This document shows, one piece after another, positions 35,330 to 43,135 of a stretch of DNA of 45,347 nucleotides. The position numbers and the translations under genes were made by a program. The notes under the pieces are model-generated. The model did not search any database and was not told the DNA's origin. It saw nothing but the letters and a program-made list of their open reading frames with translations. The stretch's first letter is position 1. Every line of letters starts with the position of its first letter. The stretch comes from a virus: IMG/VR virus record IMGVR_UViG_3300006803_000028, positions 1-45,347 of that record; one strand, 5' to 3'.

Positions 35330-36897
35330 TAGTCAAATACATTTTCATTACCGCCTAAAGTAGAAGGTATTGGTCCAGATGGAGGAAATGCAGGCGTTGA
35401 TTGTAAACCTGATCCTACAGGTGGTACTGGTGGAAATAAATCAGTTGATTGTAAACCTGTTCCAACAGGTGGTACTGGTGGAAATAAATCAGTTGATTGT
35501 AAACCTGTTCCAACAGGTACTGCTGGATCAAAATTTTGTGTTGATTGTAAACCTGTTCCAACTGGTGTAGCTGGATCAAAATTACCAAAAGATTCAAATG
35601 GTGGTTCACTGACACTTTCTGCGAATAAAGCATCACCTATTTTTTGAGTTGTATTTCTACTGCCAACATCGCTAAGAGTACCTGGTATAGCTGCACCTAA
35701 TGCTGCATTTGCTAATGCCTGTGGATTTGATATAGAACTTAATAAATCATTTCTTGCACCAAACACATTACCAAATGTGAACCCTGAAATTATACTTGCA
35801 CCAGCTCTACCTGCTAAATTAATTGCTCCCTCTACTTGACCCATTACTTGATCCTTACCAAATTGTTTTAATTTACCTAGAAAACCTGGGTCGGTACTTC
35901 TCTGTAATTTACTTTCATCTAATTTACTGTCATAGCCAGAAAATTGAGAAACATTTTCCATTACAGCATAACTAAATTTAATTTCAGTTGATGCAATATC
36001 TGCACCAGCATTAGTAACCCCGCCAAATAATTTACCACACGCAGCTGCATCCCATTCACATTCTCTAAATCTAAATCCAACTTGTGAAGTATTTTCATTT
36101 ATAAAATCATTCCTATCTTGTGTATTCAAAGCCCCAATACCTGCCCCTAACCAATTCCTAACTGTTTGAAATTTTCTAATTTCTTGTACATAAACATAAA
36201 CATCGAACCTCATTAAATTTTTAGGCAGAACAAACCTCTTATGCATATTATCATAAACAGCCATTTTATATAAATTAAATAATGCTGTCATTTTTAAATC
36301 TAAAGCTTCAAGGCATCCAATAATAATACCTTCTCCTGGTACTGTTCCTTGATAAGGGTCTATATCAAAACTTGAGGATTTTTTCCAAGCATCTTCTAAT
36401 CCTACTATTGTTTGAAAATAATAAGGTCTTGTTTTATTAACTTCTTGAATACCTTGGATAAATGCTTTTAAATAATTTGCTCTATTAGTTTCACCAATTT
36501 TTTCTAAGTATGCAACGGCTGAAGGTTCAGACGGATTAGAACTACCGCCACTAGGAGGAGATTCTAAGTTAGTTGTAAGACCTTCTGTTGTAGTATCACC
36601 ACTAACAGTTGATGGATTAGTTGGTACAGTAGCTGGTATGCCGGTATTACCAGATGTTGCCCCATTGAATAAAGGGCTTTTAATATCAAACATTAATGTA
36701 AATCCAAGATAAGTAGGATCATCCATTGAAGTAACCCCATTGGTACCAGAACCGTATGCACTTTCAGATGCTACAAATCTTTTGGCAAATTCATAACTTC
36801 TTGGAAATGTACCACCTCCTAAGTATGAACCGAAAGGTCCAGCTAATTGAGCTAACCCATCACTACCGAAAGGACTTCCTAAATCTATTAAAGGCAT
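35329..36897 (-). CDS. Baseplate/tube-associated protein with C-terminal 16-residue repeats
   Basis: A 522-residue protein encoded between the hub- and spike-like genes. The N-terminal region has DDPTYLGFTLMFDIKSPLF (about 59-77), followed by a Pro/Ser/Gly-rich linker (about 85-125). The central domain contains FVLPKNLMRFDVYVYVQEIR (about 223-242) and later EIKFSYAVMENVSQFSGYDS, strand patterns typical of tube-like baseplate proteins, so a gp48/gp54-type role is possible. Residues about 443-506 are four 16-residue repeats of the type PVGTGLQSTDLFPPV. I have no family name. A motif related to the late promoter (AATAAATATAA) lies 14 bases before its ATG. The repeats are Pro-rich and probably form an extended flexible arm. 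Confidence 0.65.
   Translation of the reverse strand: MPLIDLGSPFGSDGLAQLAGPFGSYLGGGTFPRSYEFAKRFVASESAYGSGTNGVTSMDDPTYLGFTLMFDIKSPLFNGATSGNTGIPATVPTNPSTVSGDTTTEGLTTNLESPPSGGSSNPSEPSAVAYLEKIGETNRANYLKAFIQGIQEVNKTRPYYFQTIVGLEDAWKKSSSFDIDPYQGTVPGEGIIIGCLEALDLKMTALFNLYKMAVYDNMHKRFVLPKNLMRFDVYVYVQEIRKFQTVRNWLGAGIGALNTQDRNDFINENTSQVGFRFRECEWDAAACGKLFGGVTNAGADIASTEIKFSYAVMENVSQFSGYDSKLDESKLQRSTDPGFLGKLKQFGKDQVMGQVEGAINLAGRAGASIISGFTFGNVFGARNDLLSSISNPQALANAALGAAIPGTLSDVGSRNTTQKIGDALFAESVSEPPFESFGNFDPATPVGTGLQSTQNFDPAVPVGTGLQSTDLFPPVPPVGTGLQSTDLFPPVPPVGSGLQSTPAFPPSGPIPSTLGGNENVFD
35380..35571 (-). repeat. Four tandem 48-bp coding repeats
   Basis: Four copies of a 48-bp unit encode 16 residues each with the invariant core PVG(T/S)GLQST followed by a variable two-residue spot and F(P/D)P. 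The second and third copies (counting from the left) are nearly identical at the DNA level, indicating recent duplication by slippage. They stay in frame, so only protein length changes. Copy number is likely to vary between related phages. Confidence 0.85.
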
Positions 36898-36908
36898 ACT
36901 ATATTATT

Positions 36909-36922
36909 TTTTATATTTATTA
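36909..36922 (-). promoter_or_regulatory. Weak late-promoter variant before the repeat-tailed gene
   Basis: The minus strand reads TAATAAATATAAAA, resembling the T4 late promoter TATAAATA as much as the local TATATAA form. It ends about 12-14 bases before the ATG at 36897 and overlaps the stop of the hub-like gene. Support is weaker than for the exact copies. Confidence 0.25.
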
Positions 36923-38422
36923 GGTCGTAGGCGTGAACTCTCGACGCTGTAATTTTAATCTCATTTTAAGCTGTTCACTATTAACACCTGTACCATTAGA
37001 ATAAAAATATGTAACACCAGTTACAACATAAAATCCCGTTAGGTATTCATTTAAAATAAAACTAGCTTCTTCATTATTTAAAAATTCTTCTGATTGTCTG
37101 GTTTGAGGTTCTATGTCACCTTCAATTTCACCTAAAGAAGGTTGTAGTAAAGCAGTTTTTGCATCATCATTATATTCTAAAACTAAACAATAAATTCTAC
37201 TATATCTTACTATACCTGGATTCACTGTCTGTAATTCTACAGTCATTCCCATCTTATTAATTTCAGTATTATTTTGATAATTTAATACTGTGCTATATTG
37301 AAACTCAGAATGTACATTATCGCCTTGTGTACCTAAATATTTATATTTAACTTGTTCATTTCTTGGGCCTTCTGTTTCACCATTTAATATCCTACCTTTT
37401 GTTGCAGGTATCATACCAGGAGTATCATTAGTAAAAGGATCAACAAATTCACTGACCCATTCCTTAGCTTCTAGATCCCAATACTGTGTATATCTTTTAT
37501 AACCATTTGCTTTACTAATTTTGCCTGTATTATTTGTTAATTGAAAGGAACTCATATATCTAGAGTTTCCTTGCATCTGCACTAAATTAGTTAATATATT
37601 TGGCATTGTAGTTTCTTCACTTACAATATCCTCAGTAAAGGTATCTGCAGAACCTCTCATAAAATCTTGACTTATTTCAATTGCACCTTCTTGGCTAAAT
37701 AATCTATTTACATCAACCATTGTCAAATAATAATATGGATCAATATAAGAAGTAAAAAAACTTTCATCATTTAAATAACTATTAGATACTATGTTTTGTA
37801 TCCAAGTTTCATTGGTATCATTAGGATTAGTCCAAGTCATCTGGTCGGCAGTTTCTTCAACATTAGATGCATAACCTAATTTTAGTTTTTCTGCAATATT
37901 TAATAAAGCATCCCAGCTTGTAACATTTTCCTCATAAGATACATTTTCAGTAAATAGATTAGGAATAAACATTCTACCCGTAAGTAAATATTCATTAGCA
38001 ACTAATCGACCACCACCTGCATTACCATTAATTGGCTTACATTCAATAATAGTAAAATCTATTCTTATAGGCTTAAATGTAGTTTCATCACCTTGGGATC
38101 TGATGTTTATTTTAATGATATCACCATCCTTAGGGTAAAATCTACTAGTAAACATATTGTCTCTATCTGCAAATATTAATTTAATAGTTGGATAAAAATC
38201 TTCATTCTTTACCTCAAAGTAGCGTAATTTAGTAAAGTCTACTTCATATCCATTTACTATAACATAAGGAACTATAGAAGAAAATTTAGATGGCCTAACT
38301 TCCATTGCTAGCCCGTTTGAATTATCTGAATTACTTTCTCTATCTAATATAGTAAGAGCATCTAATTCTATAGTAGGCTCTATTATTGTTAATATATTTC
38401 TTTCAACTATACTTTCAGACAT
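36920..38422 (-). CDS. Baseplate hub protein, gp27-like
   Basis: Probable hub subunit that joins the spike to the tube. The 500 residues include a beta-rich first domain (KLRYFEVKNEDFYPTIKLIF, about 65-84, and DGDIIKINIRSQGD) and the region SWDALLNIAEKLKLGYASNV (about 168-187) followed by ADQMTWTNPNDTNETW. This NxAxxLxLGxAxN...W.NP...W pattern is common in hub proteins of distant T4-like and jumbo phages. A C-terminal beta domain carries SRIYCLVLEYND. T4 gp27 has 391 residues. It is encoded 3 bases after the gp53-like gene and 22 bases before the next, within the hub/spike cluster, which supports the role. Sequence similarity to T4 gp27 itself is not visible. Confidence 0.65.
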   Translation of the reverse strand: MSESIVERNILTIIEPTIELDALTILDRESNSDNSNGLAMEVRPSKFSSIVPYVIVNGYEVDFTKLRYFEVKNEDFYPTIKLIFADRDNMFTSRFYPKDGDIIKINIRSQGDETTFKPIRIDFTIIECKPINGNAGGGRLVANEYLLTGRMFIPNLFTENVSYEENVTSWDALLNIAEKLKLGYASNVEETADQMTWTNPNDTNETWIQNIVSNSYLNDESFFTSYIDPYYYLTMVDVNRLFSQEGAIEISQDFMRGSADTFTEDIVSEETTMPNILTNLVQMQGNSRYMSSFQLTNNTGKISKANGYKRYTQYWDLEAKEWVSEFVDPFTNDTPGMIPATKGRILNGETEGPRNEQVKYKYLGTQGDNVHSEFQYSTVLNYQNNTEINKMGMTVELQTVNPGIVRYSRIYCLVLEYNDDAKTALLQPSLGEIEGDIEPQTRQSEEFLNNEEASFILNEYLTGFYVVTGVTYFYSNGTGVNSEQLKMRLKLQRREFTPTT

Positions 38423-38425
38423 ATC

Positions 38426-38962
38426 TTAAGAATTATTATTACGTATTGGTAAATTTGCACCTAAGGTTATATTTCCTCCTTCGTATATTTTAGATTCTTG
38501 GCCTTGTTGTAGCACATTAGGAGGTATAGGTGTATCAACACCGCTCTTTTTTGTTTTTGCTTTTTCTATTAATCTTTGTATTCTGGCTTGATCTTTTTCA
38601 CTTTGTCTATCTGTATTAACATAATCCTCTAAAACAGGGTTAGGTCTAGACGCAGCATTAGGTCTACTATAAACCGCTGCTAAATCAGACAAGTTAGGAA
38701 TAATTATAACATCTCCTTCATTTAATGAAAAAGGATTAAATATATTATTAACTATACAAAGAGCATCCACATAATCACTTTTACCAAAATATTGAAGTGA
38801 TACTTTATCCATTCTTCCTACTTGATCCTGCTTAATATAATGTAATGCCTTAACACCCAGCTCTGTCTTATATCTAAACGAAGGAGCAGTTAAATCAAAA
38901 TACTGCTGACCAGTTCTTTCAATTGTCAATTTATTTTTTAAAGTAAGAGATTTAATATTCAT
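38426..38962 (-). CDS. 53: Baseplate protein with LysM-like domain, gp53-like
   Basis: A 178-residue baseplate component. Residues about 45-92 form a LysM-type fold: GRMDKVSLQYFGKSDYVDAL (49-68), CIVNNIFNPFSLNEGDVIII (69-88), then PNL. The R-x-D-x-(L/V)-S...YFG...Y...L...N.I.NPF.L..GD.I.IP pattern is that of gp53/LysM tail proteins. In T4, gp53 (196 residues) anchors wedges to the hub. The C-terminal third is charged and helical, then Pro/Gly/Asn-rich (INNNS-like tail). Neighbours are the hub-like gene and a conserved baseplate/tube gene. The gene symbol is given by analogy; a gpX-type LysM tail protein is the alternative. Confidence 0.62.
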   Translation of the reverse strand: MNIKSLTLKNKLTIERTGQQYFDLTAPSFRYKTELGVKALHYIKQDQVGRMDKVSLQYFGKSDYVDALCIVNNIFNPFSLNEGDVIIIPNLSDLAAVYSRPNAASRPNPVLEDYVNTDRQSEKDQARIQRLIEKAKTKKSGVDTPIPPNVLQQGQESKIYEGGNITLGANLPIRNNNS

Positions 38963-38977
38963 TTTAAATTAATTTAA

Positions 38978-40819
38978 TTATGCATCTATAACACTTGCTT
39001 TTGTACCTTCAAATAAGTTAATAGGAATACCTAAATTATCAGGTGCTGTATTAATATTTTTTATTTGTTCTTCAGGAAATGCAGATGCCGGTGCGCCTGC
39101 ATTATATCCATTAGTAGCGGTACCTCCTTGTAATTGAGAACTCTGTTGAATATCATTAGTCCCCGTTGGAATATTTCCATAAGTTTGTACGTCTGTATCT
39201 GTTGTATCTAAATTTAAATAATCAGATTCATTTTGTATTGCTGCGTATATTCTACCTTGTCCTGCATTAAACATATTTTCTATATCACCTTTATCTCTAG
39301 GCTTACCATGTTTTAAATTTATGTTAAATTTTACTTCCATAGGAAAATCATCATATCCTAATCCTTGGCCTAATTCCATTTCAGTACTATCACAAATCAT
39401 ATTACCCATCATACAAATAGGATTAAGAGGATTACCTACTGTCACATGCCAATCACCCGTTGGTTCTCCACTAATAAAAGATCTAGTAGCAGCTGTTGCC
39501 GTATTACCAATTCCCATATTGCCTAAAAACCCACCCATCATATTTCCTAATAGATTAGTTCCTACTGTTTTTAAAGCTTCTTTTATCTTATTACTATCAA
39601 ATTCACCATCAGCTCCACCAAATAAACCAGTAAAACCAGATTTTATATCTGAAGCAATACTTTTAAAATATCCTACAAAATCTCCGTTTTGCAATGCACT
39701 AGTATCGCCTAATGCTGTACCAACATCACCGGCAGATCCATAGTACCTATGACCTCCACCAAAAAATGCTGCGTTGTTAGTTGTCATAGTTAACATATTA
39801 CTCATAATATCAATCATAGCAACCTTTGGATTAATAAATGCTAAAGATCTGAGCTCATATTCAAATTGTAATCTCATATCATTTTGAAAATTTATTCCTC
39901 TATCTCTAATCGTTGTATTATCTACAACATTCACTGGTCCTAATACAAAGTCGGCATATGTAGTACCTAACTTATCACCTGTTAACGCACCTTTACCATA
40001 TTTTGCTGCATGTCTTTCTTTGTATGACCTTCCTTGTGCAGCATCTCCAAGTGCGTTTACAGCATTACCAGCAATTCCTCCTATTCCCATATTACCTGCA
40101 CTAAAGCCACTCATTCCTTTAGCTAATTCTATTTCTTCAAATTTAGCATCAAGTTGTTTCCACTTTAAACCAAAACTCATTTTTAATAATTCCTCTAACT
40201 GATTACCTGCGGTTGCTCCCATATAAGTTATAGCAGTTACACCAGCAGCCATTGTTGCATCTGTTGTAGTTTGTGAATCTGGTGTACTATCCTCAGAAGC
40301 AGTCATTGTTTGATAATTATAAATGTTATCAGTTACAGGCATTGGAAACCTTCTTAATGTAATTAAATGATTAAGTGGAATCTTCTTGTAATATTTAGAA
40401 TATAAAAATTCTGAGGGTGAATATTGTATTTTTGGATATTTTTCTGTAAACCAGTTTATCATACTCGGAAGTGAAAGACTTTTTGCACCTTCGCCTCCCA
40501 TTAAAAAATTATCAGGTTGATCAGTATAAAACTTTGTAGCTGCCTCTGAGCCTGACCCATTAAATCCTTGAAAATTAAATAAAGCATATTTATTACCAAT
40601 AGCAGTAGGAATATCCTGGTCTACCATATTAGTAGGCACAGTTGCACGAGCAGGCCTACCACCAGTTGCATAGAATCCTTTTGCATAAGCAGCTGATACA
40701 TCAGCAGCAAAACCAACGGACTCACCGCCAAAAGCTGGAAGTGTTGCGCCCGAGTTACTGTTTGGTGATTGAGGCAGTGCGCTATTTAAATCACTAATGG
40801 CAGTTTGGACTAGTCCCAT
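38978..40819 (-). CDS. Conserved baseplate/tail-tube structural protein (613 residues)
   Basis: First gene of the hub/spike run. Two distinctive regions are visible: FVLGPVNVVDNTTIRDRGIN (about 289-308) with a following FEYELRSLAFINPKVAMIDI, and WHVTVGNPLNPICMMGNMIC (about 461-480) with a following LGYDDFPMEVKFNINLKHGK and IENMFNAGQGRIY. The second (W-x-V-T-V-G-N-P-x-N-P ... DDFP ... L-x-H-G-K-P-R-D) is the kind of beta domain found in tube-like baseplate proteins of distant T4-like phages. Gly/Met/Phe-rich linkers lie between. I suggest a tube-initiator role (gp48/gp54 position), unproven. A strong TATATAA motif sits 18 bases before its ATG. Confidence 0.6.
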   Translation of the reverse strand: MGLVQTAISDLNSALPQSPNSNSGATLPAFGGESVGFAADVSAAYAKGFYATGGRPARATVPTNMVDQDIPTAIGNKYALFNFQGFNGSGSEAATKFYTDQPDNFLMGGEGAKSLSLPSMINWFTEKYPKIQYSPSEFLYSKYYKKIPLNHLITLRRFPMPVTDNIYNYQTMTASEDSTPDSQTTTDATMAAGVTAITYMGATAGNQLEELLKMSFGLKWKQLDAKFEEIELAKGMSGFSAGNMGIGGIAGNAVNALGDAAQGRSYKERHAAKYGKGALTGDKLGTTYADFVLGPVNVVDNTTIRDRGINFQNDMRLQFEYELRSLAFINPKVAMIDIMSNMLTMTTNNAAFFGGGHRYYGSAGDVGTALGDTSALQNGDFVGYFKSIASDIKSGFTGLFGGADGEFDSNKIKEALKTVGTNLLGNMMGGFLGNMGIGNTATAATRSFISGEPTGDWHVTVGNPLNPICMMGNMICDSTEMELGQGLGYDDFPMEVKFNINLKHGKPRDKGDIENMFNAGQGRIYAAIQNESDYLNLDTTDTDVQTYGNIPTGTNDIQQSSQLQGGTATNGYNAGAPASAFPEEQIKNINTAPDNLGIPINLFEGTKASVIDA

Positions 40820-40835
40820 ATTTAAGTCTTATTTT

Positions 40836-40849
40836 TATTATATATTCAA
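40836..40849 (-). promoter_or_regulatory. Candidate late promoter heading the hub/spike genes
   Basis: The minus strand reads TTGAATATATAATA with the core at plus-strand 40838-40844, ending 18 bases before the ATG at 40819. It overlaps the TGA stop of the preceding gene. It probably drives the run of baseplate genes that follows. One of the best copies; activity inferred. Confidence 0.5.
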
Positions 40850-41409
40850 CTTAGGCTGTCGAGGTACTTATCAATATTAAGGTCACCCTTTTCAAATTTA
40901 TCTAACCAGCCTTTTTTATATCTTGCATCAAATTCTTTTATACTATCTAATGAAAGTGGACCTTTAAAAAATGGTCTTGCAGAAATTTCTCTTATTTCTT
41001 TTAGATTTTTAGATATCATATAAAGTTGTACCTTTTCAAATAATTCTGATAATCCAACTTTTGTTTTGGTACACATAACCGATTCTATAACTACATAAAA
41101 CCTTTCTCTATCTTTTTCATTTAATCTATCTTCTAATACTTTTGCTGTTTTGTAATCATCAGCTTTAAGAATCATTTTTCTTGCTCTATTTTCAAACACA
41201 TGCCTGAAATTCATATCAAAGAAATGTTGTTTTAAAAATTTCATATTATCATAGAACTTAATAATACGAATTTGATAAAGAGGATTTACTGGATCCCATT
41301 TGGAATCTAAGATTTTACCCTTAACCGGTAAAAGTATGTTAGGATTAGTGTGAGATGCTAATAAGCAGTATACATTTTGTCCTTTATTAAATATTCTGTG
41401 AGTTTTCAT
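40846..41409 (-). CDS. Hypothetical protein (187 residues)
   Basis: Unrecognised. A mixed alpha/beta charged protein with a beta-like start (RIFNKGQNVYCLLASHTNPN, then ILLPVKGKILDSKWDPVNPL), a Lys/Arg/Phe-rich middle (FFDMNFRHVFENRARKMILK, about 62-81) and a helical end. It is soluble, without membrane segments or known catalytic motifs. It is coupled to the 130-residue gene by a 4-base ATGA overlap, and its stop lies inside the promoter motif of the 613-residue gene. As part of the small-gene group before the baseplate run, it may be an assembly factor; the evidence is positional only. Confidence 0.6.
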   Translation of the reverse strand: MKTHRIFNKGQNVYCLLASHTNPNILLPVKGKILDSKWDPVNPLYQIRIIKFYDNMKFLKQHFFDMNFRHVFENRARKMILKADDYKTAKVLEDRLNEKDRERFYVVIESVMCTKTKVGLSELFEKVQLYMISKNLKEIREISARPFFKGPLSLDSIKEFDARYKKGWLDKFEKGDLNIDKYLDSLS

Positions 41410-41798
41410 TCAAATTCTATTATGTCATCAAATAGCTCAGCTGTGCCATTGACCATAATATCCGGTGAATGATAAATTTTATAAGTAATAGGTTTAGATG
41501 ATAATGATTCTACATAACTTTGTATTCCTCCAACCGTCTCTGTATTTAAATTGCCTAAAACATAAAATATCGTTGTGGATATATTACGATTAATTGCATT
41601 CTGTAATTGCCTCATTAAATAAGATGATACTACTGCATCAGATGGCTCATATTGATAAAAATCATTTTTTGTAAGCTTGTTAAATATATCCATATAATTT
41701 ATACACTCTATACTTCTAGGAACATTTCCCAAAAATGTTTTAACACGTAGTGCATCATTAGAGTATATGAAATTAAATTCTATATGTTCTTCTTCCAT
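41406..41798 (-). CDS. Hypothetical protein (130 residues)
   Basis: Unrecognised acidic alpha/beta protein. Visible features are FNFIYSNDALRVKTFLGNVP (about 8-27), YLMRQLQNAINRNISTTIFY (about 60-79), then VLGNLNTETVGGIQSYVESL. The strand-turn-helix order (IFYVLGNLN...) looks like a Rossmann-type half-fold without a P-loop, which is speculative. It overlaps the upstream 110-residue gene by 19 bases and the downstream 187-residue gene by 4, so the three are tightly coupled. An AAGGA sequence about 12 bases before the ATG is one of the few Shine-Dalgarno-like sites, useful because this start lies inside the upstream gene. Confidence 0.6.
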   Translation of the reverse strand: MEEEHIEFNFIYSNDALRVKTFLGNVPRSIECINYMDIFNKLTKNDFYQYEPSDAVVSSYLMRQLQNAINRNISTTIFYVLGNLNTETVGGIQSYVESLSSKPITYKIYHSPDIMVNGTAELFDDIIEFE

Positions 41799-42112
41799 TC
41801 TTCTAGTTCCTTAAGCTCATTCTTAAGAGATTTTATTTTAAATTCAATATCCTTAACTGTTGGTTCAAAATGAGTACCCCAACGTGTATTAATATCTAAT
41901 ACATTTTTATCAAATTTACTACCTGGTTCTAGCCCAATGTCATCGCATAAATCAAAAAAGAATCTTTTTATATAACTAAATTGATTCTTATCATTTTCAT
42001 TTGATTCATAAACATCAGTTGAGGTAAAATGTTCTCTTCCTCCACCATGATTATCATCAATAACTTTTTTAATAACACCATTTCTTGCTGGCTCTAAAAC
42101 TATTTTAATCAT
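41780..42112 (-). CDS. Hypothetical protein (110 residues)
   Basis: Unrecognised. A beta start (MIKIVLEPARNGVIKKVIDD) is followed by His/Gly-rich NHGGGREHFTST, a Phe-rich helix (FSYIKRFFFDLCDDIGLEPG, about 45-64) and a C-terminal coiled coil (DIEFKIKSLKNELKELEEWK, about 88-107). It overlaps the next gene by 19 bases and starts directly after the stop of the 128-residue gene with no gap. It is part of a cluster of small genes between the collagen-like fibre and the baseplate genes. No function can be supported. Confidence 0.58.
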   Translation of the reverse strand: MIKIVLEPARNGVIKKVIDDNHGGGREHFTSTDVYESNENDKNQFSYIKRFFFDLCDDIGLEPGSKFDKNVLDINTRWGTHFEPTVKDIEFKIKSLKNELKELEEWKKNI

Positions 42113-42499
42113 TTACGATTTTCTTTTATATAATGCAGATGTTAATTCTTTAATTGTTTTTCTTGCTAATTTTTTATCAGCATGCCAAGTAGATTTATCT
42201 TTAATCATTATAAGAGAATAGGCTTCTCTTAACTTTTCTATTTCTTTATCTGTATAACCTTCTTCTTTCCATTGAGATATTTTATTACTCTCAATTTTTT
42301 CTAAACTAGCATAAATAGATTTGTCAGCAGCTTCAACATTAGCTTCATGTATCTCTTTGCCTTTTTCTCTAGTTTGTTTACAGATTTCCAACCATTCTTT
42401 AAATGATAATTTACTTTTCATTTTTAAGATTCCTTGATTTTTCATTGCCGCTCTTCTTTGGCGACGATTAGGTATAGTTTGTTTTGCAGTCTCGCTCAT
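42113..42499 (-). CDS. Hypothetical basic helical protein (128 residues)
   Basis: Unrecognised. It starts with a very basic segment (PNRRQRRAAMKNQGILKMKS, about 10-29), followed by long charged helices (LSFKEWLEICKQTREKGKEI, about 31-50) and an Arg/Lys-rich end. The basic N-terminus suggests contact with nucleic acid or an acidic partner. Size and composition would suit a tail assembly chaperone or scaffold-like factor. A good TATATAA motif lies 23 bases upstream of the ATG, so it likely heads a unit with the three small genes that follow. Confidence 0.6.
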   Translation of the reverse strand: MSETAKQTIPNRRQRRAAMKNQGILKMKSKLSFKEWLEICKQTREKGKEIHEANVEAADKSIYASLEKIESNKISQWKEEGYTDKEIEKLREAYSLIMIKDKSTWHADKKLARKTIKELTSALYKRKS

Positions 42500-42520
42500 A
42501 TGATTAATTTTATTATATAT

Positions 42521-42532
42521 TACTAGTTATAA
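42521..42532 (-). promoter_or_regulatory. Candidate late promoter before the 128-residue gene
   Basis: The minus strand reads TAATATATAATA, with the core at plus-strand 42523-42529, ending 23 bases before the ATG at 42499, in a 39-base gap. No Shine-Dalgarno sequence follows it. Activity is inferred from the recurring motif. Confidence 0.47.
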
Positions 42533-42538
42533 AGTGTG

Positions 42539-43081
42539 CTATTCACCTTTATACTTGCTCTCAATTAATGATTGTACACTGTTATGTAAACAGTCTAATA
42601 TTTCATCTTCAGATAATTGATCTAAAATAAATGATTTTAGTTGTTCATTAACTTCTTTTTCATCAAATGATGTACTCATTAATTCATACACACCTTTTGT
42701 TGGAATGTTTACAGGAAATTCTAAGAGAAGTTTTACTTTATTATTTTTCTTTTGCTTATCAAACAAAATTCTAATAGGTGATTTAACCTTTTCTAATATT
42801 TCTATAGGTTGTGTATTGTTTGGTATAATAGCCCCTCCAGTATTAAGAGGGCCAGTATTATTCGTTGAACTAACAAATTCTCCTGCTATATCAGAGTCTA
42901 ATTGTTGTATAAATTCATTTTGTAAATCTTTTGATAATCTACCGCCTTCATTAAAGTTTATCCACTTATCGTCAATATTCTTAATAGTAACTACATCACC
43001 AGATTTTTCTCCTTTAACCCATTGCCAATATTTATTTTCATGGACTTCCTGTGGAGTTTCCTCAATATTATCTTTTTGCAT
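42539..43081 (-). CDS. Hypothetical acidic protein, possible assembly factor (180 residues)
   Basis: Unrecognised. The first 45 residues are polar with aromatic KYWQWVKGEKSGD, the middle holds a flexible Asn/Thr/Gly/Pro stretch (FVSSTNNTGPLNTGGAIIPN, about 69-88), and the C-terminal part has paired strands and helices (KVKLLLEFPVNIPTKGVYEL, then acidic LDQLSEDEILDCLHNSV). The overall plan of a beta sandwich followed by an acidic helix would suit a baseplate assembly or chaperone protein such as T4 gp26 or gp51, but no sequence match supports this. It sits just downstream of the collagen-like fibre gene with a 54-base gap that lacks a clear terminator. Confidence 0.58.
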   Translation of the reverse strand: MQKDNIEETPQEVHENKYWQWVKGEKSGDVVTIKNIDDKWINFNEGGRLSKDLQNEFIQQLDSDIAGEFVSSTNNTGPLNTGGAIIPNNTQPIEILEKVKSPIRILFDKQKKNNKVKLLLEFPVNIPTKGVYELMSTSFDEKEVNEQLKSFILDQLSEDEILDCLHNSVQSLIESKYKGE

Positions 43082-43135
43082 TTGTTGTCTATTTATTATT
43101 ATACCTTAAATATAATAATTGTTTAATAACCTAGT

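Noticed and set aside
39321-39743. Plus-strand 140-residue open frame
   Set aside because: It lies entirely antisense to conserved blocks of the 613-residue baseplate protein and has no homology-like features.
43082-43135. Intrinsic terminator after the collagen-like fibre gene
   Set aside because: The gap is AT-rich but I find no GC-containing stem followed by a T-run on the minus strand. The same holds for the other gaps I checked, including 34003-34085 and 30597-30656.
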